Positions 38,663 to 49,565 of a DNA stretch of 64,000 bases are shown one piece after another; positions within the stretch are counted from its first letter, which is position 1; every line of letters begins with the position of its first letter. The notes under the pieces were generated by a model that had not been told where the DNA came from, searched no databases, and saw nothing but the letters and a program-made list of their open reading frames with translations. The position numbers and the translations under genes were made by a program. The stretch is from Candidatus Riesia pediculicola (GTDB lineage Bacteria; Pseudomonadota; Gammaproteobacteria; Enterobacterales; Enterobacteriaceae), in NCBI RefSeq assembly GCF_002073915.1, contig NZ_CP012841.1, forward strand, positions 57,328 through 121,327, read 5' to 3'.

Positions 38663-39523
38663 ATGAAACACTTTTATATTCAAAAAAAATTAAGATTAAA
38701 TAGATTTTCTATAAGAAATTTTTTTGTTTTTTTTCTTATCTTGCAATGTTTTATATCAACGACAGAATCGTCTTTATATGAGTATCCAAATTTTGAGAAA
38801 TCTAAGAAAATTGCAAAAAAATACATTTTTTTTGATCAATTTAAAGGAAAGCAAGGAACTTTATATTGTGGTTGTGACTGGACATGGAAAAAAAAAGGAT
38901 ATTCTGGAATAGTCGATATAAATAATTGTGAATACAAACCAAGAAGAAAGTATTCAGAAAGATCTAAGTACATAGAATGGGAACACATCGTTCCTGTTTC
39001 AAAATTTGGAAAATTTCGTCCTTGTTGGAAAAAAGGAGGAAGAAAATACTGTTCCTTAACAGATCGAAAATTTCAACATATAGAGTCGGATTTATATAAT
39101 ATCGCTCCAGTTATAGGAGAAATTAATCAAGATAGAAAAGATTTTAAATACTCTGAGGTGAAGTCCAACGTTCCATACATCTATGGAACGTGCAAAAGTA
39201 GAATAGATTTCCAAAAAAAAGAGTTTGAGCCTAGAGATGAAGTAAAAGGACAAATCGCAAGAACTTTTCTTTATATGATTACAAAATATCGTATTAGAAT
39301 ATCTGAAAAAGAATTTAAAAAAATTACGATGTGGAATCTAAAATATCCGATTGATGAATGGGAAAGAGAAAAATCTTTAAGGATCGAAAAAATTACTGGA
39401 ATAAAAAACTATTTTACTACGGATAACTATCAAAAAAAATTGAAGAAAAATATGTCATTCGAAGAATTCTTTCAAAAGAAAAAACAAGAAGATTTTTATC
39501 GAAGAAAATTTATTCTACAGTAA
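38663..39523 (+). CDS. endA: Endonuclease I (periplasmic DNase)
   Basis: 286 residues from the ATG at 38663 (E. coli 235); a TTG at 38654 would add three. Signal-peptide-like N-terminus: basic RFSIRN then a hydrophobic FFVFFLILQCFIS run. Nuclease signatures TLYCGCDW, EWEHIVPVSKFG, and ESDLYNIAPVIGEINQDRK, each matching EndA. In E. coli it is a periplasmic double-strand nuclease. The C-terminus is longer than in E. coli, Lys-rich, and overlaps the end of glmS by 14 bases, tail to tail. Confidence 0.93.
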   Translation: MKHFYIQKKLRLNRFSIRNFFVFFLILQCFISTTESSLYEYPNFEKSKKIAKKYIFFDQFKGKQGTLYCGCDWTWKKKGYSGIVDINNCEYKPRRKYSERSKYIEWEHIVPVSKFGKFRPCWKKGGRKYCSLTDRKFQHIESDLYNIAPVIGEINQDRKDFKYSEVKSNVPYIYGTCKSRIDFQKKEFEPRDEVKGQIARTFLYMITKYRIRISEKEFKKITMWNLKYPIDEWEREKSLRIEKITGIKNYFTTDNYQKKLKKNMSFEEFFQKKKQEDFYRRKFILQ

Positions 39524-41354
39524 CCGACTTAGCTAAATTTCTTGGATGATCCATATCAATATTCTTAAATAATGCAATATTATAAGCCAATATTTGAAAA
39601 GGAACCGCGTAAAATATAGGAGATATGATTTCTTCTATATCAAAAAGTGAAATAATTTTGGTTTGATCATCTTCTTGAATGGATACTCTTTCGTCTGTGA
39701 TGACATACAACATTCCTCTTCTAGACCTTATTTCTTCAATATTCAATCGAATTTTACTCAAAATTCCATTATAAGGAGCTATTATGATGATTGGAATTTT
39801 TTTATCAACTAAAGCTAACGGACCATGTTTTAATTCTCCTGCATAATTTGCTTCTGCATGAATGTAAGCAATTTCTTTCAATTTTAAAGCTCCCTCTAAA
39901 GCAATTGGAAAATGATCCCCCCTTCCCAAAATGAGGACATTTCTTTTGTCAAATAAATCAGAAATAAGAAAATTCATCTTTTCTTGATGATTCAACAACA
40001 ATTTTTCAATATACTTTGGAAGCTTTTTCAAAGACAAAAATAAGTCTTTTTGAAAACTATCTTTCGATTTTTTTCTTAAATTTCTTATGTAAGCTACTAG
40101 CAAAAGTAGCGTAGTTAATTGAGCTGTGAAAGATTTACTAGAAGCTACACTGATTTCCATACCAGCTTTAGTCATGATTGAAAAATCCGATTCTCGAACT
40201 AAATAAGAATTAGAAACATTGCATATCGCTAGACTAGCTAAATAATTTTTTAAATTTTTTGATAGATTTAATGCTGATATCGTATCTGCTGTTTCTCCAG
40301 ATTGAGATAATGTGATTAATAAGCTATTTCTAGAAATAACATGATTCCTACAACAATATTCCGAAGCAATTTCTACATTACAAGAAATGTCTGTAAAAGA
40401 CTCAAACCAATATTTTCCAACCATACCTGCATTATAAGAAGTTCCACATGCAACTATCTGGATGCTCTCCATTTTAATGAAAATTTCTTCTATTCTGCTA
40501 TCTTCTAGATCAGAAAAGAAAATATTATTTTTTGAATCAAACCGATCTTTTATCAATTCTTCGATGATTTCGGGTTGTTCATATATCTCCTTTTCCATAT
40601 AGTATCGATACAATCCTTTAGTAGGTATTTCCTGATAGATTTGAGAGCTAACATCTCTTCTTTCGATTAATCTACCATCAAAGCTTAATATTTTTACATC
40701 ATTTTTGGAAACCTCCGCAATTTCATTTTTTTTTAAATGTAAAAATCGTTCAACAATCGAAGATAAAGCAACTTGATCAGAGGCTAAAAAATTTTCCCCT
40801 TTTCCTAAACCGATGATTAAAGGATTGAATGTTCTAGCAGACACTAACCTTTTTGGATCTCTACTATCCATTGCTATTATGCTATAGTTTCCGTGCAACA
40901 TTAGAACAACTTTTTGAACTGCTCTAAGTAAATTTTTGTTTCTTTGAGTTTCCCAATGAATTAAATGCGCTATAACTTCACTGTCAGTTTCTGAAAAAAA
41001 TAAATATTTCTTTTTTCTTAACCATGTTTTCAATTCTCTATAATTCTCAATTGTTCCGTTGTGTACTATCGATATGTAATCGGATACATGTGGATGTGCA
41101 TTTCTTTCACTCAGTTTTCCATGAGTAGCCCATCTAGTATGAGCAATACCAATCTTTCCAAAAACAGCAAGATGTTGTATTTTCTTATCCAGATCAATTG
41201 TTTTCCCTACTTCTCGAACTCGGAAAAGTTTTGAATTTTCATCAACAATTGCTAAACCAACCGAGTCATATCCTCTATACTCTAATCTATATAATCCATT
41301 AATCAGTGTTTTCACAACATTTCTTTGAGATATCGCTCCGATAATTCCACACAT
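39510..41354 (-). CDS. glmS: Glutamine-fructose-6-phosphate aminotransferase
   Basis: 614 residues (E. coli 609). Makes glucosamine-6-phosphate for peptidoglycan. N-terminal nucleophile Cys1 in MCGIIGAI, glutaminase residues RWATHG and HNGTIENY; two SIS domains (ACGTSYNAGMV, ITLSQSGETADT, and ASSKSFTAQL). The C-terminus VTVE is canonical. Follows glmU on the same strand as in E. coli. Confidence 0.97.
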   Translation of the reverse strand: MCGIIGAISQRNVVKTLINGLYRLEYRGYDSVGLAIVDENSKLFRVREVGKTIDLDKKIQHLAVFGKIGIAHTRWATHGKLSERNAHPHVSDYISIVHNGTIENYRELKTWLRKKKYLFFSETDSEVIAHLIHWETQRNKNLLRAVQKVVLMLHGNYSIIAMDSRDPKRLVSARTFNPLIIGLGKGENFLASDQVALSSIVERFLHLKKNEIAEVSKNDVKILSFDGRLIERRDVSSQIYQEIPTKGLYRYYMEKEIYEQPEIIEELIKDRFDSKNNIFFSDLEDSRIEEIFIKMESIQIVACGTSYNAGMVGKYWFESFTDISCNVEIASEYCCRNHVISRNSLLITLSQSGETADTISALNLSKNLKNYLASLAICNVSNSYLVRESDFSIMTKAGMEISVASSKSFTAQLTTLLLLVAYIRNLRKKSKDSFQKDLFLSLKKLPKYIEKLLLNHQEKMNFLISDLFDKRNVLILGRGDHFPIALEGALKLKEIAYIHAEANYAGELKHGPLALVDKKIPIIIIAPYNGILSKIRLNIEEIRSRRGMLYVITDERVSIQEDDQTKIISLFDIEEIISPIFYAVPFQILAYNIALFKNIDMDHPRNLAKSVTVE

Positions 41355-41400
41355 AAAGAGATATTACTCCATAAATTTATTGAAAAATAAAATTCAGTAA

Positions 41401-42774
41401 TTACTGCTTATCCAAATTTTTTCTCCAGTTTTTTATATGTTTTTGCTGAATTCTACTGGTTACGAGTTCATTTTCTTTCACATCATCTGTCAAAGTAGTT
41501 CCTGCTCCAATCGTTGAGTTTTTTTGAATTGTTATTGGAGCGATTAACTGACAGTCAGATCCAACAAATACGTTATCTTCTATTCTGGTTTGGAATTTTT
41601 TTTTCCCATCGTAGTTGCAAGTAATGACTCCAGCTCCTATGTTGACTTGAGATCCAATTTCTGAATCTCCAAGATAACTTAAGTGTCTAGCTTTTGAGTT
41701 CGATCCGAAAACCGTATTCTTAATCTCTACAAAATTTCCAATTTTTGACCTCTCTTTTAATATTACTCCATCTCTTAAATGTGCGAATGGACCAATAACA
41801 CAATTCTTTGATATTACTGAACTTTCTATAATGGAGTAAGGAAGAACAGAAGAATTGTCCAGTATTTTACAATTTTTGAGTATGCATCCTATTCCAACGC
41901 GTACATCATTTCCTAAGATCACTTTTCCAATTATTGAAACATCGTTATCAATATAAACGTCTTTTCCATATTCTATTTTTCCACGAAGATCGAATCTAGA
42001 AATATTAGATATCATCAATCCTGAAAGTAATAATTTTTTTGCTTGATATTTTTGATAGAATCTCTCTACTTTCATCAATTGAAATGGATCATTAATTCCT
42101 TGTATTTCAAACGAGTTTTTTGGATGAATTGTGTTAATTTTATATCCTTCTTTTCTAGCTAGGGATACAATATCGGTTAAATAATATTCTTTTTTAGAAT
42201 TTTGATTATGAATAGCATGAAGCCACTTCTTTAAACAGTATGCATTTGACACGAACATTCCGGAATAAACTTCTTTAATATCTTTTTCATCAAAAAGTAT
42301 TTCACTCTCCTCGACAATTTTAATAACCTCTTTGTTTTTTCTGATGATTCTTCCGTATCCAATAGGATCTTTTAAATTTGCAGTCAATAAACTGATCGCA
42401 TTATCGGATCTAGAAAGAATCAGCTTTTCTATGGTTTCTCTAGAAATTAGAGGAACATCCCCATACAGAACAATAACATCTGATTTGTCATTAAATCGAT
42501 TAATGACTTTACGAAGTGCATAACCAGTTCCTAGTTGATGTTTCTGAAGAACAATTTTAATCTTGTTCTGAAAAGATATCTTTTTCAGAACTTCTTTTTG
42601 ATCATTACAAACAAGATAAATACTTGATATTCTTTTAAGAGAAAGAACAGTATCAACTACATGTTGTAGTATCAGTTTTCCTCCAATATTATGGAAGATC
42701 TTTGGTATTTTTGAACACATTCGTGTACTTTTTCCAGCTGCTAATATGACAATATTTTTCTTTTTCGAAAACAT
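41401..42774 (-). CDS. glmU: GlmU, GlcN-1-P acetyltransferase / GlcNAc-1-P uridyltransferase
   Basis: 457 residues from the ATG at 42774 (E. coli 456); an upstream in-frame start at 42828 would add 18 unrelated residues. Uridyltransferase domain with LAAGKSTRMCSKIPK and YGDVPLIS; C-terminal left-handed beta-helix with hexapeptide repeats and the acetyltransferase residues GPFAHLRDG, ARHLSYLGD and TCNYDGKKKF. Produces UDP-GlcNAc. Expected neighbours upstream (atpC and the rest of the atp operon) are absent. Confidence 0.97.
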   Translation of the reverse strand: MFSKKKNIVILAAGKSTRMCSKIPKIFHNIGGKLILQHVVDTVLSLKRISSIYLVCNDQKEVLKKISFQNKIKIVLQKHQLGTGYALRKVINRFNDKSDVIVLYGDVPLISRETIEKLILSRSDNAISLLTANLKDPIGYGRIIRKNKEVIKIVEESEILFDEKDIKEVYSGMFVSNAYCLKKWLHAIHNQNSKKEYYLTDIVSLARKEGYKINTIHPKNSFEIQGINDPFQLMKVERFYQKYQAKKLLLSGLMISNISRFDLRGKIEYGKDVYIDNDVSIIGKVILGNDVRVGIGCILKNCKILDNSSVLPYSIIESSVISKNCVIGPFAHLRDGVILKERSKIGNFVEIKNTVFGSNSKARHLSYLGDSEIGSQVNIGAGVITCNYDGKKKFQTRIEDNVFVGSDCQLIAPITIQKNSTIGAGTTLTDDVKENELVTSRIQQKHIKNWRKNLDKQ

Positions 42775-43456
42775 GATATTCTTACCAAATGCAGAACGTG
42801 GAGTTAAAAAAAATATATATTGAATCAAAAAATAAAATTTCTATGGACACATAAATTTTAAATCGTTTAAATTGATTTGAAATCACTCACTTTGATGAAA
42901 AATGAGCACTCTAAAATTTAGAAGATTAATTTATTTTAACTATATTTTTATTAAAAAAAGATCATATTTGAAGAAAAAAACAGGTAGTAATGGAAAAATA
43001 AAAAATCAAGATAGAAAATTCATAGATATTTTTTAAAAATTTATATTTTTAATCTAATTTAAAAAATCATATGATTTTTTAAAACTTCAAAAAAATTATT
43101 TTTTCGTATTTTCTATGAATCTATCTTAAAATTGAAAGAATGAAAGTTATAATCTTTCATAAATTTATTATCGAAAGATATAAAGAAATAATCTTTAAAA
43201 ATTCATCTTGGAGTAAATCTGTCAATAATTTTTTTTCAAAATAATATCAAGTATGCTCGAAAAATAAAGTTCAGAAATTTAGAACAAAATTCCAAAAGAA
43301 ATTCTATAAAAAGTAGTTTTTACAGTACCATTTAATATATTCAAGATAAAAGAAATTTTTCTCTTCGAGTAAGAAATCAAAAAGATGAAATTCATTCTTT
43401 TTTCCAGTGAATTTTAATTGTTTTGTATATCTTTATCTTCGGAATCTCACTTTCGA
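42775..43456. other. Spacer glmU/mnmG where the atp operon is expected
   Basis: 682 A/T-rich bases. In E. coli mnmG, rsmG, atpIBEFHAGDC, glmU and glmS lie in this order on one strand. Here mnmG, glmU and glmS keep that order and orientation with rsmG and all atp genes missing. I could not recognise any AtpC or RsmG remnant. Confidence 0.6.
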
Positions 43457-45325
43457 TTAAAAAACCTTTCTTTTTTTCATCCAAATCAATAATATCGATA
43501 TGGCTGAAGGAGTGACTCCAGATATTCTAGAAGCTTGACCGATAGAATTTGGTTTATGATAATCTAGTTTGGAAAGAACTTCTTTAGACAAACCACATAT
43601 TTTTTGATATTTTATGTCTTTTGGAATTTTAATATTTTCATAAAAATTCTTTTTTTGAATTTCTAATTCTTGTTTTTTGATATATCCTCGATATTTTATT
43701 TGACTTTCTAATATCTTATAGATTTCCATGTTGTCTTTTTCAGATAAAATCCCAAATTGAAATAATTTTTCGCAAGTAACTTCAGGTCTCTTTAGAAGTT
43801 CTTCTATATTAATAGTTTTATTACAAGAAGATCTTAAATTTTCATTCATTATTTCAAATTTCTTAGAACCTTTCTTTAACCAAGTATGACGAAATTTAAT
43901 GAATTCTTTCTCGATTAATTTAATCTTCTTCTTTAGAATGCTTAACCTTTCTTTTCTAACTACTCCCAAAGAATATCCTAACTTCGTTAGACGTAGATCA
44001 GCATTATCCTCCCTTAAAGATAATCTGTACTCCGATCTCGCAGTAAACATTCGATATGGTTCTTCTGTTCCTACTGTACATAAATCATCAATCAAAACTC
44101 CAATATATGCTTGATCTCTTTTAGGATACCACTGATCTTCTTTCAGAGAATATAATGCAGCATTTAATCCAGCTATCAATCCTTGAGATGCTGCCTCTTC
44201 GTATCCTGTGGTTCCATTTATTTGTCCAGCTAAAAATAGTCCATCGATAATTTTACTTTCTAAAGTTTGCTTTAAATCACGAGGATCGAAAAAGTCATAT
44301 TCTACAGCATATCCAGGATCTATTATTTTAGCTTTCTCTAATCCTCTTATAGACCGTACAAATTTTTCTTGTATATCCACTGGTAAACTAGTAGAAATTC
44401 CATTTGGATAAACCTTTCTACTTCTGATTCCCTCTGGTTCAAGAAAAATATGATGAGATGATTGATTCTGAAATTTCACTATTTTATCTTCTATAGAAGG
44501 ACAATATCTTGGTCCAATACCCTGAATTTTTCCAGAATAAATTGGACTTTTATGTAAGTTTTCTAAAATAATCTCATGAGTTTTATCGTTAGTGTGAGTG
44601 ATATAGCATGTTATTTGTTTACGATATTTATCTATTTTCTTCAAAAAAGAAAAATGAGATATCGGATAATCTCCTAATTGTTTTTCCAAACATGAGAAAT
44701 CGATGGTTTTCGTATCTATTCTAGGAGGTGTGCCTGTTTTAAGTCTTTTAATTTTAAAGGGAAAACATCTAAGTTGTTTTATCAATGTAATAGAAGATAC
44801 ATCTCTTATTCTTCCTCCTGAAAAAATTTTTGAACCTATATGAATTCTTCCATTTAAAAAAGTCCCCGCAGACAATACGACTGATTTTGAGAAAAATTGG
44901 ATATCTTCTTCTGTAGTCACTCCTATTACTCGATTGTTTCTTAGAATCAATTTTTTAACTGACTGTTGTATAATAAATATATTTTTCTGTTTTTTCATCT
45001 GATTTATAACAGAACTTTTATATTTTTTTCTATCAACTTGTACTCTAGTAGATTGTACAGCTGAACCTTTTTTTGAATTTAATTTTTTGAAGTGTATTCC
45101 AGACTCATCAGCTGCAACAGCCATTATTCCGTCCATGGCATCAATTTCTTTCACTAAGTGTCCTTTTCCAATTCCTCCAATGGAGGGATTACAAGATAAT
45201 TCTCCAATTTTTCTCATATTATGAGTAATTAACAAAGTTTTACAACCGATTTTAGAAGAAGCAAAAGCTCCTTCTGATCCAGCATGTCCTCCTCCAACTA
45301 CAATTACGTCAAAATTATTTTTCAT
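43457..45325 (-). CDS. mnmG: tRNA uridine 5-carboxymethylaminomethyl modification enzyme MnmG
   Basis: 622 residues (E. coli 629). With MnmE it modifies U34 of several tRNAs. FAD-binding [34 protein letters not shown] signature, CPSIEDKI, and the helical C-terminal domain ([16 protein letters not shown]). The partner gene is not in the window. Confidence 0.97.
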   Translation of the reverse strand: MKNNFDVIVVGGGHAGSEGAFASSKIGCKTLLITHNMRKIGELSCNPSIGGIGKGHLVKEIDAMDGIMAVAADESGIHFKKLNSKKGSAVQSTRVQVDRKKYKSSVINQMKKQKNIFIIQQSVKKLILRNNRVIGVTTEEDIQFFSKSVVLSAGTFLNGRIHIGSKIFSGGRIRDVSSITLIKQLRCFPFKIKRLKTGTPPRIDTKTIDFSCLEKQLGDYPISHFSFLKKIDKYRKQITCYITHTNDKTHEIILENLHKSPIYSGKIQGIGPRYCPSIEDKIVKFQNQSSHHIFLEPEGIRSRKVYPNGISTSLPVDIQEKFVRSIRGLEKAKIIDPGYAVEYDFFDPRDLKQTLESKIIDGLFLAGQINGTTGYEEAASQGLIAGLNAALYSLKEDQWYPKRDQAYIGVLIDDLCTVGTEEPYRMFTARSEYRLSLREDNADLRLTKLGYSLGVVRKERLSILKKKIKLIEKEFIKFRHTWLKKGSKKFEIMNENLRSSCNKTINIEELLKRPEVTCEKLFQFGILSEKDNMEIYKILESQIKYRGYIKKQELEIQKKNFYENIKIPKDIKYQKICGLSKEVLSKLDYHKPNSIGQASRISGVTPSAISILLIWMKKRKVF

Positions 45326-45557
45326 CTTATAGATATTTAAAAATTCTTTATTTTTGATAAATACAATAAAAACACAGTTTTAATATGTAACGATAATACA
45401 CTATCTTTTCATCGTCAAATACGATCCTTTTAAATCAAAAAAAATAAAAAAGAATTTTCTTATTTGAGAAGGAAATATAATGGTTATTTCTTTTTAATTT
45501 TATATATTTTTTTAAAAGCTTAAAAATTCGAAAAATTATCAGTTAATACATACCCTA

Positions 45558-47132
45558 TTATTCCCACTCAATAGTTGAAGGAGGTTTGCTACTAATATCA
45601 TAGACAACTCTTGATATTGAATTAACTTCGTTGATAATTCTATTTGAAACTCTCTCCAAAAATTTGCGAGGGAAGTGAAACCAATCTGCAGTCATAAAAT
45701 CATTGGTTTTTATTGCTCTTAAAGATATTATCCACTCATATTTTCTATTATCTCCCATAATTCCTACAGATTTCATAGGTATAAAAATTGCAAAAGATTG
45801 ACTGACTTTATAATATAAGTTATGTTTCAAAAGTTCCTCTGTAAATATATGATCCGCCTGACGAAGTATTTCACAATACTTTTTTTTTACACAACCTAAA
45901 ATTCTTATAGAAATTCCAGGACCTGGAAAAGGATGACCGTATATAACCTTTTTAGGAACTTCGAGTTTTTTAGCTATTTCTCGAACTTCATCTTTAAACA
46001 AATTTTTTATTGGTTCAAGAATTTTCAGAGACTTATCTAATCCAACTAATCCTCGAACATTATGATGAGATTTAATATTTTTTTGATCAAGAACTAGTTT
46101 AGACTCTATAACATCCGGATAAATAGTACCTTGTGCAAACCATCTTACATTTTTTCTTTTCCTTGCTTGTTCATTGAATATTTCTGTAAATATTTTTCCA
46201 ACGATCATCCTTTTTTTTTCTGGAGACTTAACATTTCGCAAAGCTCTCAAAAAACGATCTTCCTCGGAAACTACGATAAGATTGAAATGAAATCTAGAAG
46301 AATATTTTAAAATTCTTTCCAATTCATGAAGACGAAGCAATCCTGTGTCAACAAATATGCAGAATAAATTCTTTCCTACTGCACGATGAATCAAGAGAGC
46401 AGTTACGAAAGAATCTACTCCTCCAGAAAAAGCTAAAATAATTTGATCATTTCCTATTTGGTTCCTTATTTTTTGAATCATATTTGAGATTTTTATATTT
46501 GGTTTCCAACCATTTTCACAATGACAAATACTAAATACAAATCGTCGAATAATATGTTTTCCTCGATTTGTATGCGTTACTTCTGGATGAAATTGAACTC
46601 CGTAAATTTTCTTTTTTTCATCTCCAATGATTGCATAACGACAATTTTCTGTACTTGCAAAAACTTGAAAATTTTTTGGAATTTTTTCGATAATGTCCGA
46701 ATGACTCATCCATACTTTTAATTTTGAAAATCCAGAACTATCTAAATCATCATAAATTCCTTGAGTTAACGAACATTGTCGATGTATTGATAATTTAACT
46801 CTTCCAAATTCTTTTTTTTTGGACGTAATTACTTTCCCTTGAAAATATAAAGACATAAGATGCATACCATAACAAATTCCTAAAACAGGAACTCCTGATT
46901 CGAACAAGAATTTATACGAGTTATCATCATTTTTTTTTACAACACTATTTGGACTTCCAGATAATATAACTCCTTTTACTGAATCTTCTAAAATATTTTT
47001 TTTTAAATCTTTAAAAGTACAAATTTTGCAATATACTCCCATTTCACGAACTCTTCTAGAAATGAGCATGCTATACTGAGAACCAAAATCAACAATTAAT
47101 ATTGTATCTTTTTTATCTTTATGCCTATTCAT
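45558..47132 (-). CDS. guaA: GMP synthase (glutamine-hydrolysing)
   Basis: 524 residues from the ATG at 47132 (E. coli 525); a TTG at 47144, immediately after the guaB stop, would add four. Glutaminase triad GICYGMHL (Cys) and QFHPEVTHT (His, Glu); ATP-pyrophosphatase P-loop AFSGGVDSFVTA; C-terminal dimer domain ending in KPPSTIEWE. Second gene of guaBA, as in E. coli. Confidence 0.97.
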   Translation of the reverse strand: MNRHKDKKDTILIVDFGSQYSMLISRRVREMGVYCKICTFKDLKKNILEDSVKGVILSGSPNSVVKKNDDNSYKFLFESGVPVLGICYGMHLMSLYFQGKVITSKKKEFGRVKLSIHRQCSLTQGIYDDLDSSGFSKLKVWMSHSDIIEKIPKNFQVFASTENCRYAIIGDEKKKIYGVQFHPEVTHTNRGKHIIRRFVFSICHCENGWKPNIKISNMIQKIRNQIGNDQIILAFSGGVDSFVTALLIHRAVGKNLFCIFVDTGLLRLHELERILKYSSRFHFNLIVVSEEDRFLRALRNVKSPEKKRMIVGKIFTEIFNEQARKRKNVRWFAQGTIYPDVIESKLVLDQKNIKSHHNVRGLVGLDKSLKILEPIKNLFKDEVREIAKKLEVPKKVIYGHPFPGPGISIRILGCVKKKYCEILRQADHIFTEELLKHNLYYKVSQSFAIFIPMKSVGIMGDNRKYEWIISLRAIKTNDFMTADWFHFPRKFLERVSNRIINEVNSISRVVYDISSKPPSTIEWE

Positions 47133-47144
47133 TGTCTTATCCAA

Positions 47145-48614
47145 CTACATCAATTTGAAAATATCTAAATGATTTCGAGAAATGTAAGAATCTTCGATTA
47201 AATTTATTCCATGTGCGTGATTTTCTTTAATCCCAGATTGACTAATCAAAATGAATTTCGTATTTGTTTGAAGTTGATCAATATTATTGCAGCCTGTTAG
47301 TCTCATACAAGAACGCAATCCTCCGATCATCTGATTAACAATTTCTTTTAAAGTTCCTTGATAAAGAACCTGTCCTTTAACTCCTTCTGGAACTAACTTG
47401 TTAACATCTTTAAGTTGAAGATATCTATCATAAGAACCGTTTATCATGGATTCTCTAGACCCCATTCCACGGTATATTTTGTAGAATTTATCTTTATATA
47501 TTACTAACTTTCCAATAGATTCCTGAGAGCTCGCTAGAATAGATCCTAACATGACACATTTTGCTCCGGCTGCTATTGCTTTTCCGATATCTCCTGAAAA
47601 CTTAATGCCTCCATCTGCAATCACTGGAACTTGAGTTTTCAAAAGAGCATCTGCAGATTCAGAAATTGCAGTAATTTGAGGAATCCCCACTCCTGTTACT
47701 ATTCTAGTAGTACATATAGAACCCGGTCCTATCCCTACTTTAACAGCATCTGCTCCTGCTTGAACCAGATCCAATGCTCCTTCTGGAGTAGCTACGTTTC
47801 CTCCAATAATTGGTAAATTTGGATATTTTTTCTTGATTTCAAATACTTTTTTTAATACAGTATCAGAATGACCATGAGATGAATCAATTAGAACTGCATC
47901 AACTTCAGATTTGATCAATTCTCGAATTCTATCGTCGTTTTCGTTCGCACTAATCGCTGCTCCTACTCTTAGTCTCCCTTTACTATCTTGACAAAATGAT
48001 AAATTTTCTTCTTTTGAATTTATTTCTATTAAAAACATTCCCTTTATATTTCTATGAACATCAATAATCACGGCATATTTGGAATGATTTTCAATCATGT
48101 TATTGAAAACATATTTGCATTTTTCTTTTTCTTGAAAAACATTTATGTGATACCTGAAAAATATTTTACAATCCGAATGATCTATACTTTTTGGAAAATT
48201 TATATTTTTAACAATTTTTAAAGATATAAATTGTCGTTCTCTTATTTTATAACGAACTAAAAAATTTTTAGATTCTACTAATCTGAAGACATGTAAAATA
48301 GTTAATTCAGAACAAAGATCTTGATCATCGATTTTAAAAATCTGATAATTTTTAACCTTTCTGATTTCTTCAGATTGCTTTCGAATAGTCATATTTCTAT
48401 GAATAAAACCCATCCCTCCAATTTTAGCCAACTCAATAGATAACTCTGAACCTGTAACAGTATCCATTGCAGCAGAAACGATTGGAATTTTTAACTGAAT
48501 TTTTTTTGTAAGATAGGTAGATAAATTGATACAATTTGAAATTGTTTTTGAATAAGATGGAGTCAATAACACATCATCAAAAGTTAGTCCTTTTTCTTTT
48601 TTTATTCTCAACAT
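47145..48614 (-). CDS. guaB: Inosine-5'-monophosphate dehydrogenase
   Basis: 489 residues (E. coli 488). Oxidises IMP to XMP. Catalytic loop GPGSICTTRIVTGVG (active Cys), VIADGGIKFSGD, and YRGMGSRESM. The CBS (Bateman) insert, about residues 95-205, is poorly conserved against E. coli. The C-terminus differs from the E. coli PNYRLGS-type end. First gene of guaBA. Confidence 0.97.
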   Translation of the reverse strand: MLRIKKEKGLTFDDVLLTPSYSKTISNCINLSTYLTKKIQLKIPIVSAAMDTVTGSELSIELAKIGGMGFIHRNMTIRKQSEEIRKVKNYQIFKIDDQDLCSELTILHVFRLVESKNFLVRYKIRERQFISLKIVKNINFPKSIDHSDCKIFFRYHINVFQEKEKCKYVFNNMIENHSKYAVIIDVHRNIKGMFLIEINSKEENLSFCQDSKGRLRVGAAISANENDDRIRELIKSEVDAVLIDSSHGHSDTVLKKVFEIKKKYPNLPIIGGNVATPEGALDLVQAGADAVKVGIGPGSICTTRIVTGVGIPQITAISESADALLKTQVPVIADGGIKFSGDIGKAIAAGAKCVMLGSILASSQESIGKLVIYKDKFYKIYRGMGSRESMINGSYDRYLQLKDVNKLVPEGVKGQVLYQGTLKEIVNQMIGGLRSCMRLTGCNNIDQLQTNTKFILISQSGIKENHAHGINLIEDSYISRNHLDIFKLM

Positions 48615-49565
48615 GAGCAGAAATTACCTTTCTTTTTGAAGTAAAATGTTGCCTTCAAATTATACATTTGAAAGATACTTAACTCTAGTTTTTTAAGAAA
48701 ATTTAAAATAATTCTTAGAATGAAAGAAAACATTTTTTAGAAAATATTTTATGTATAGGACAAATCCATATTTATAACTATGAAATTGTTCTGTTGAAAA
48801 CAGTATGTTTTAAATATTTGATAATTTGAAAAATCTCGAACAGAACGCACACATAAAAATATACGGACAGGAAGAAATTAGTTCATTTTTTTAAAATTTT
48901 AAGTTGACAAAATAGTCTTTATTAAGATTTTTTAGAAAATTTTATAGATTCATAAAAAACTATAAATATTCCAAACTGGAAAGACTATTATGTTCATTTA
49001 TCAAATAATATCTGTTCAATAGTTTGAAACTATGGAAGAAAATCAATATTTTTAGTTAAATAAATAATCGAAGAAAAAATCTGATATTTTTCAGACATAA
49101 GTATTTTTTGAAATTTAAAAAACATTCAAAAGATTTCCATATAAAAAATTGCTCAAATAGTTTGTCTAGTTAAAAAATAAGATAATATATTAACAAAAAT
49201 ATTTAAATCCAATTTCTATTTGATTAGTAAAGTATTGAAGAGTTTCTATCCAACTTTTTGTAATAAAGTAAAATTTATGAAATACTTAAAGTATTTCAAA
49301 ATAATTAAAATTTTGAATTTACAGTTCGATTCAATTAGTTTTTAATCTCAAGATTATAAATTCTAAATAAAAAATTTAATAACTATTCGTTTTATGAAAA
49401 TATAGTTTTTTTCAAAAAGAAAATTATTTGAAATATCCTAAAAATAGGAACTCTCAAAAAGGAAAACAAAAATAAAAGAAGGTTAGAACACAGTTATATA
49501 AGTAAAGTTATCAATTTCAATCAATTTAGAAAAATAAATTTTTAAAAAAGTGAAGGAATTATCTT
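48615..49565. other. Divergent spacer guaB/aceE
   Basis: 951 A/T-rich bases with no credible frame. E. coli has pdhR upstream of aceE; no PdhR-like HTH was recognised. guaB and aceE are distant in E. coli, so this is another rearrangement junction. AAGGA lies just upstream of aceE. Confidence 0.5.

Noticed and set aside
41355-41400. glmS ribozyme or small-RNA site upstream of glmS
   Set aside because: The glmS ribozyme belongs to Gram-positives and only 46 A/T-rich bases separate glmU and glmS; no structure was seen.
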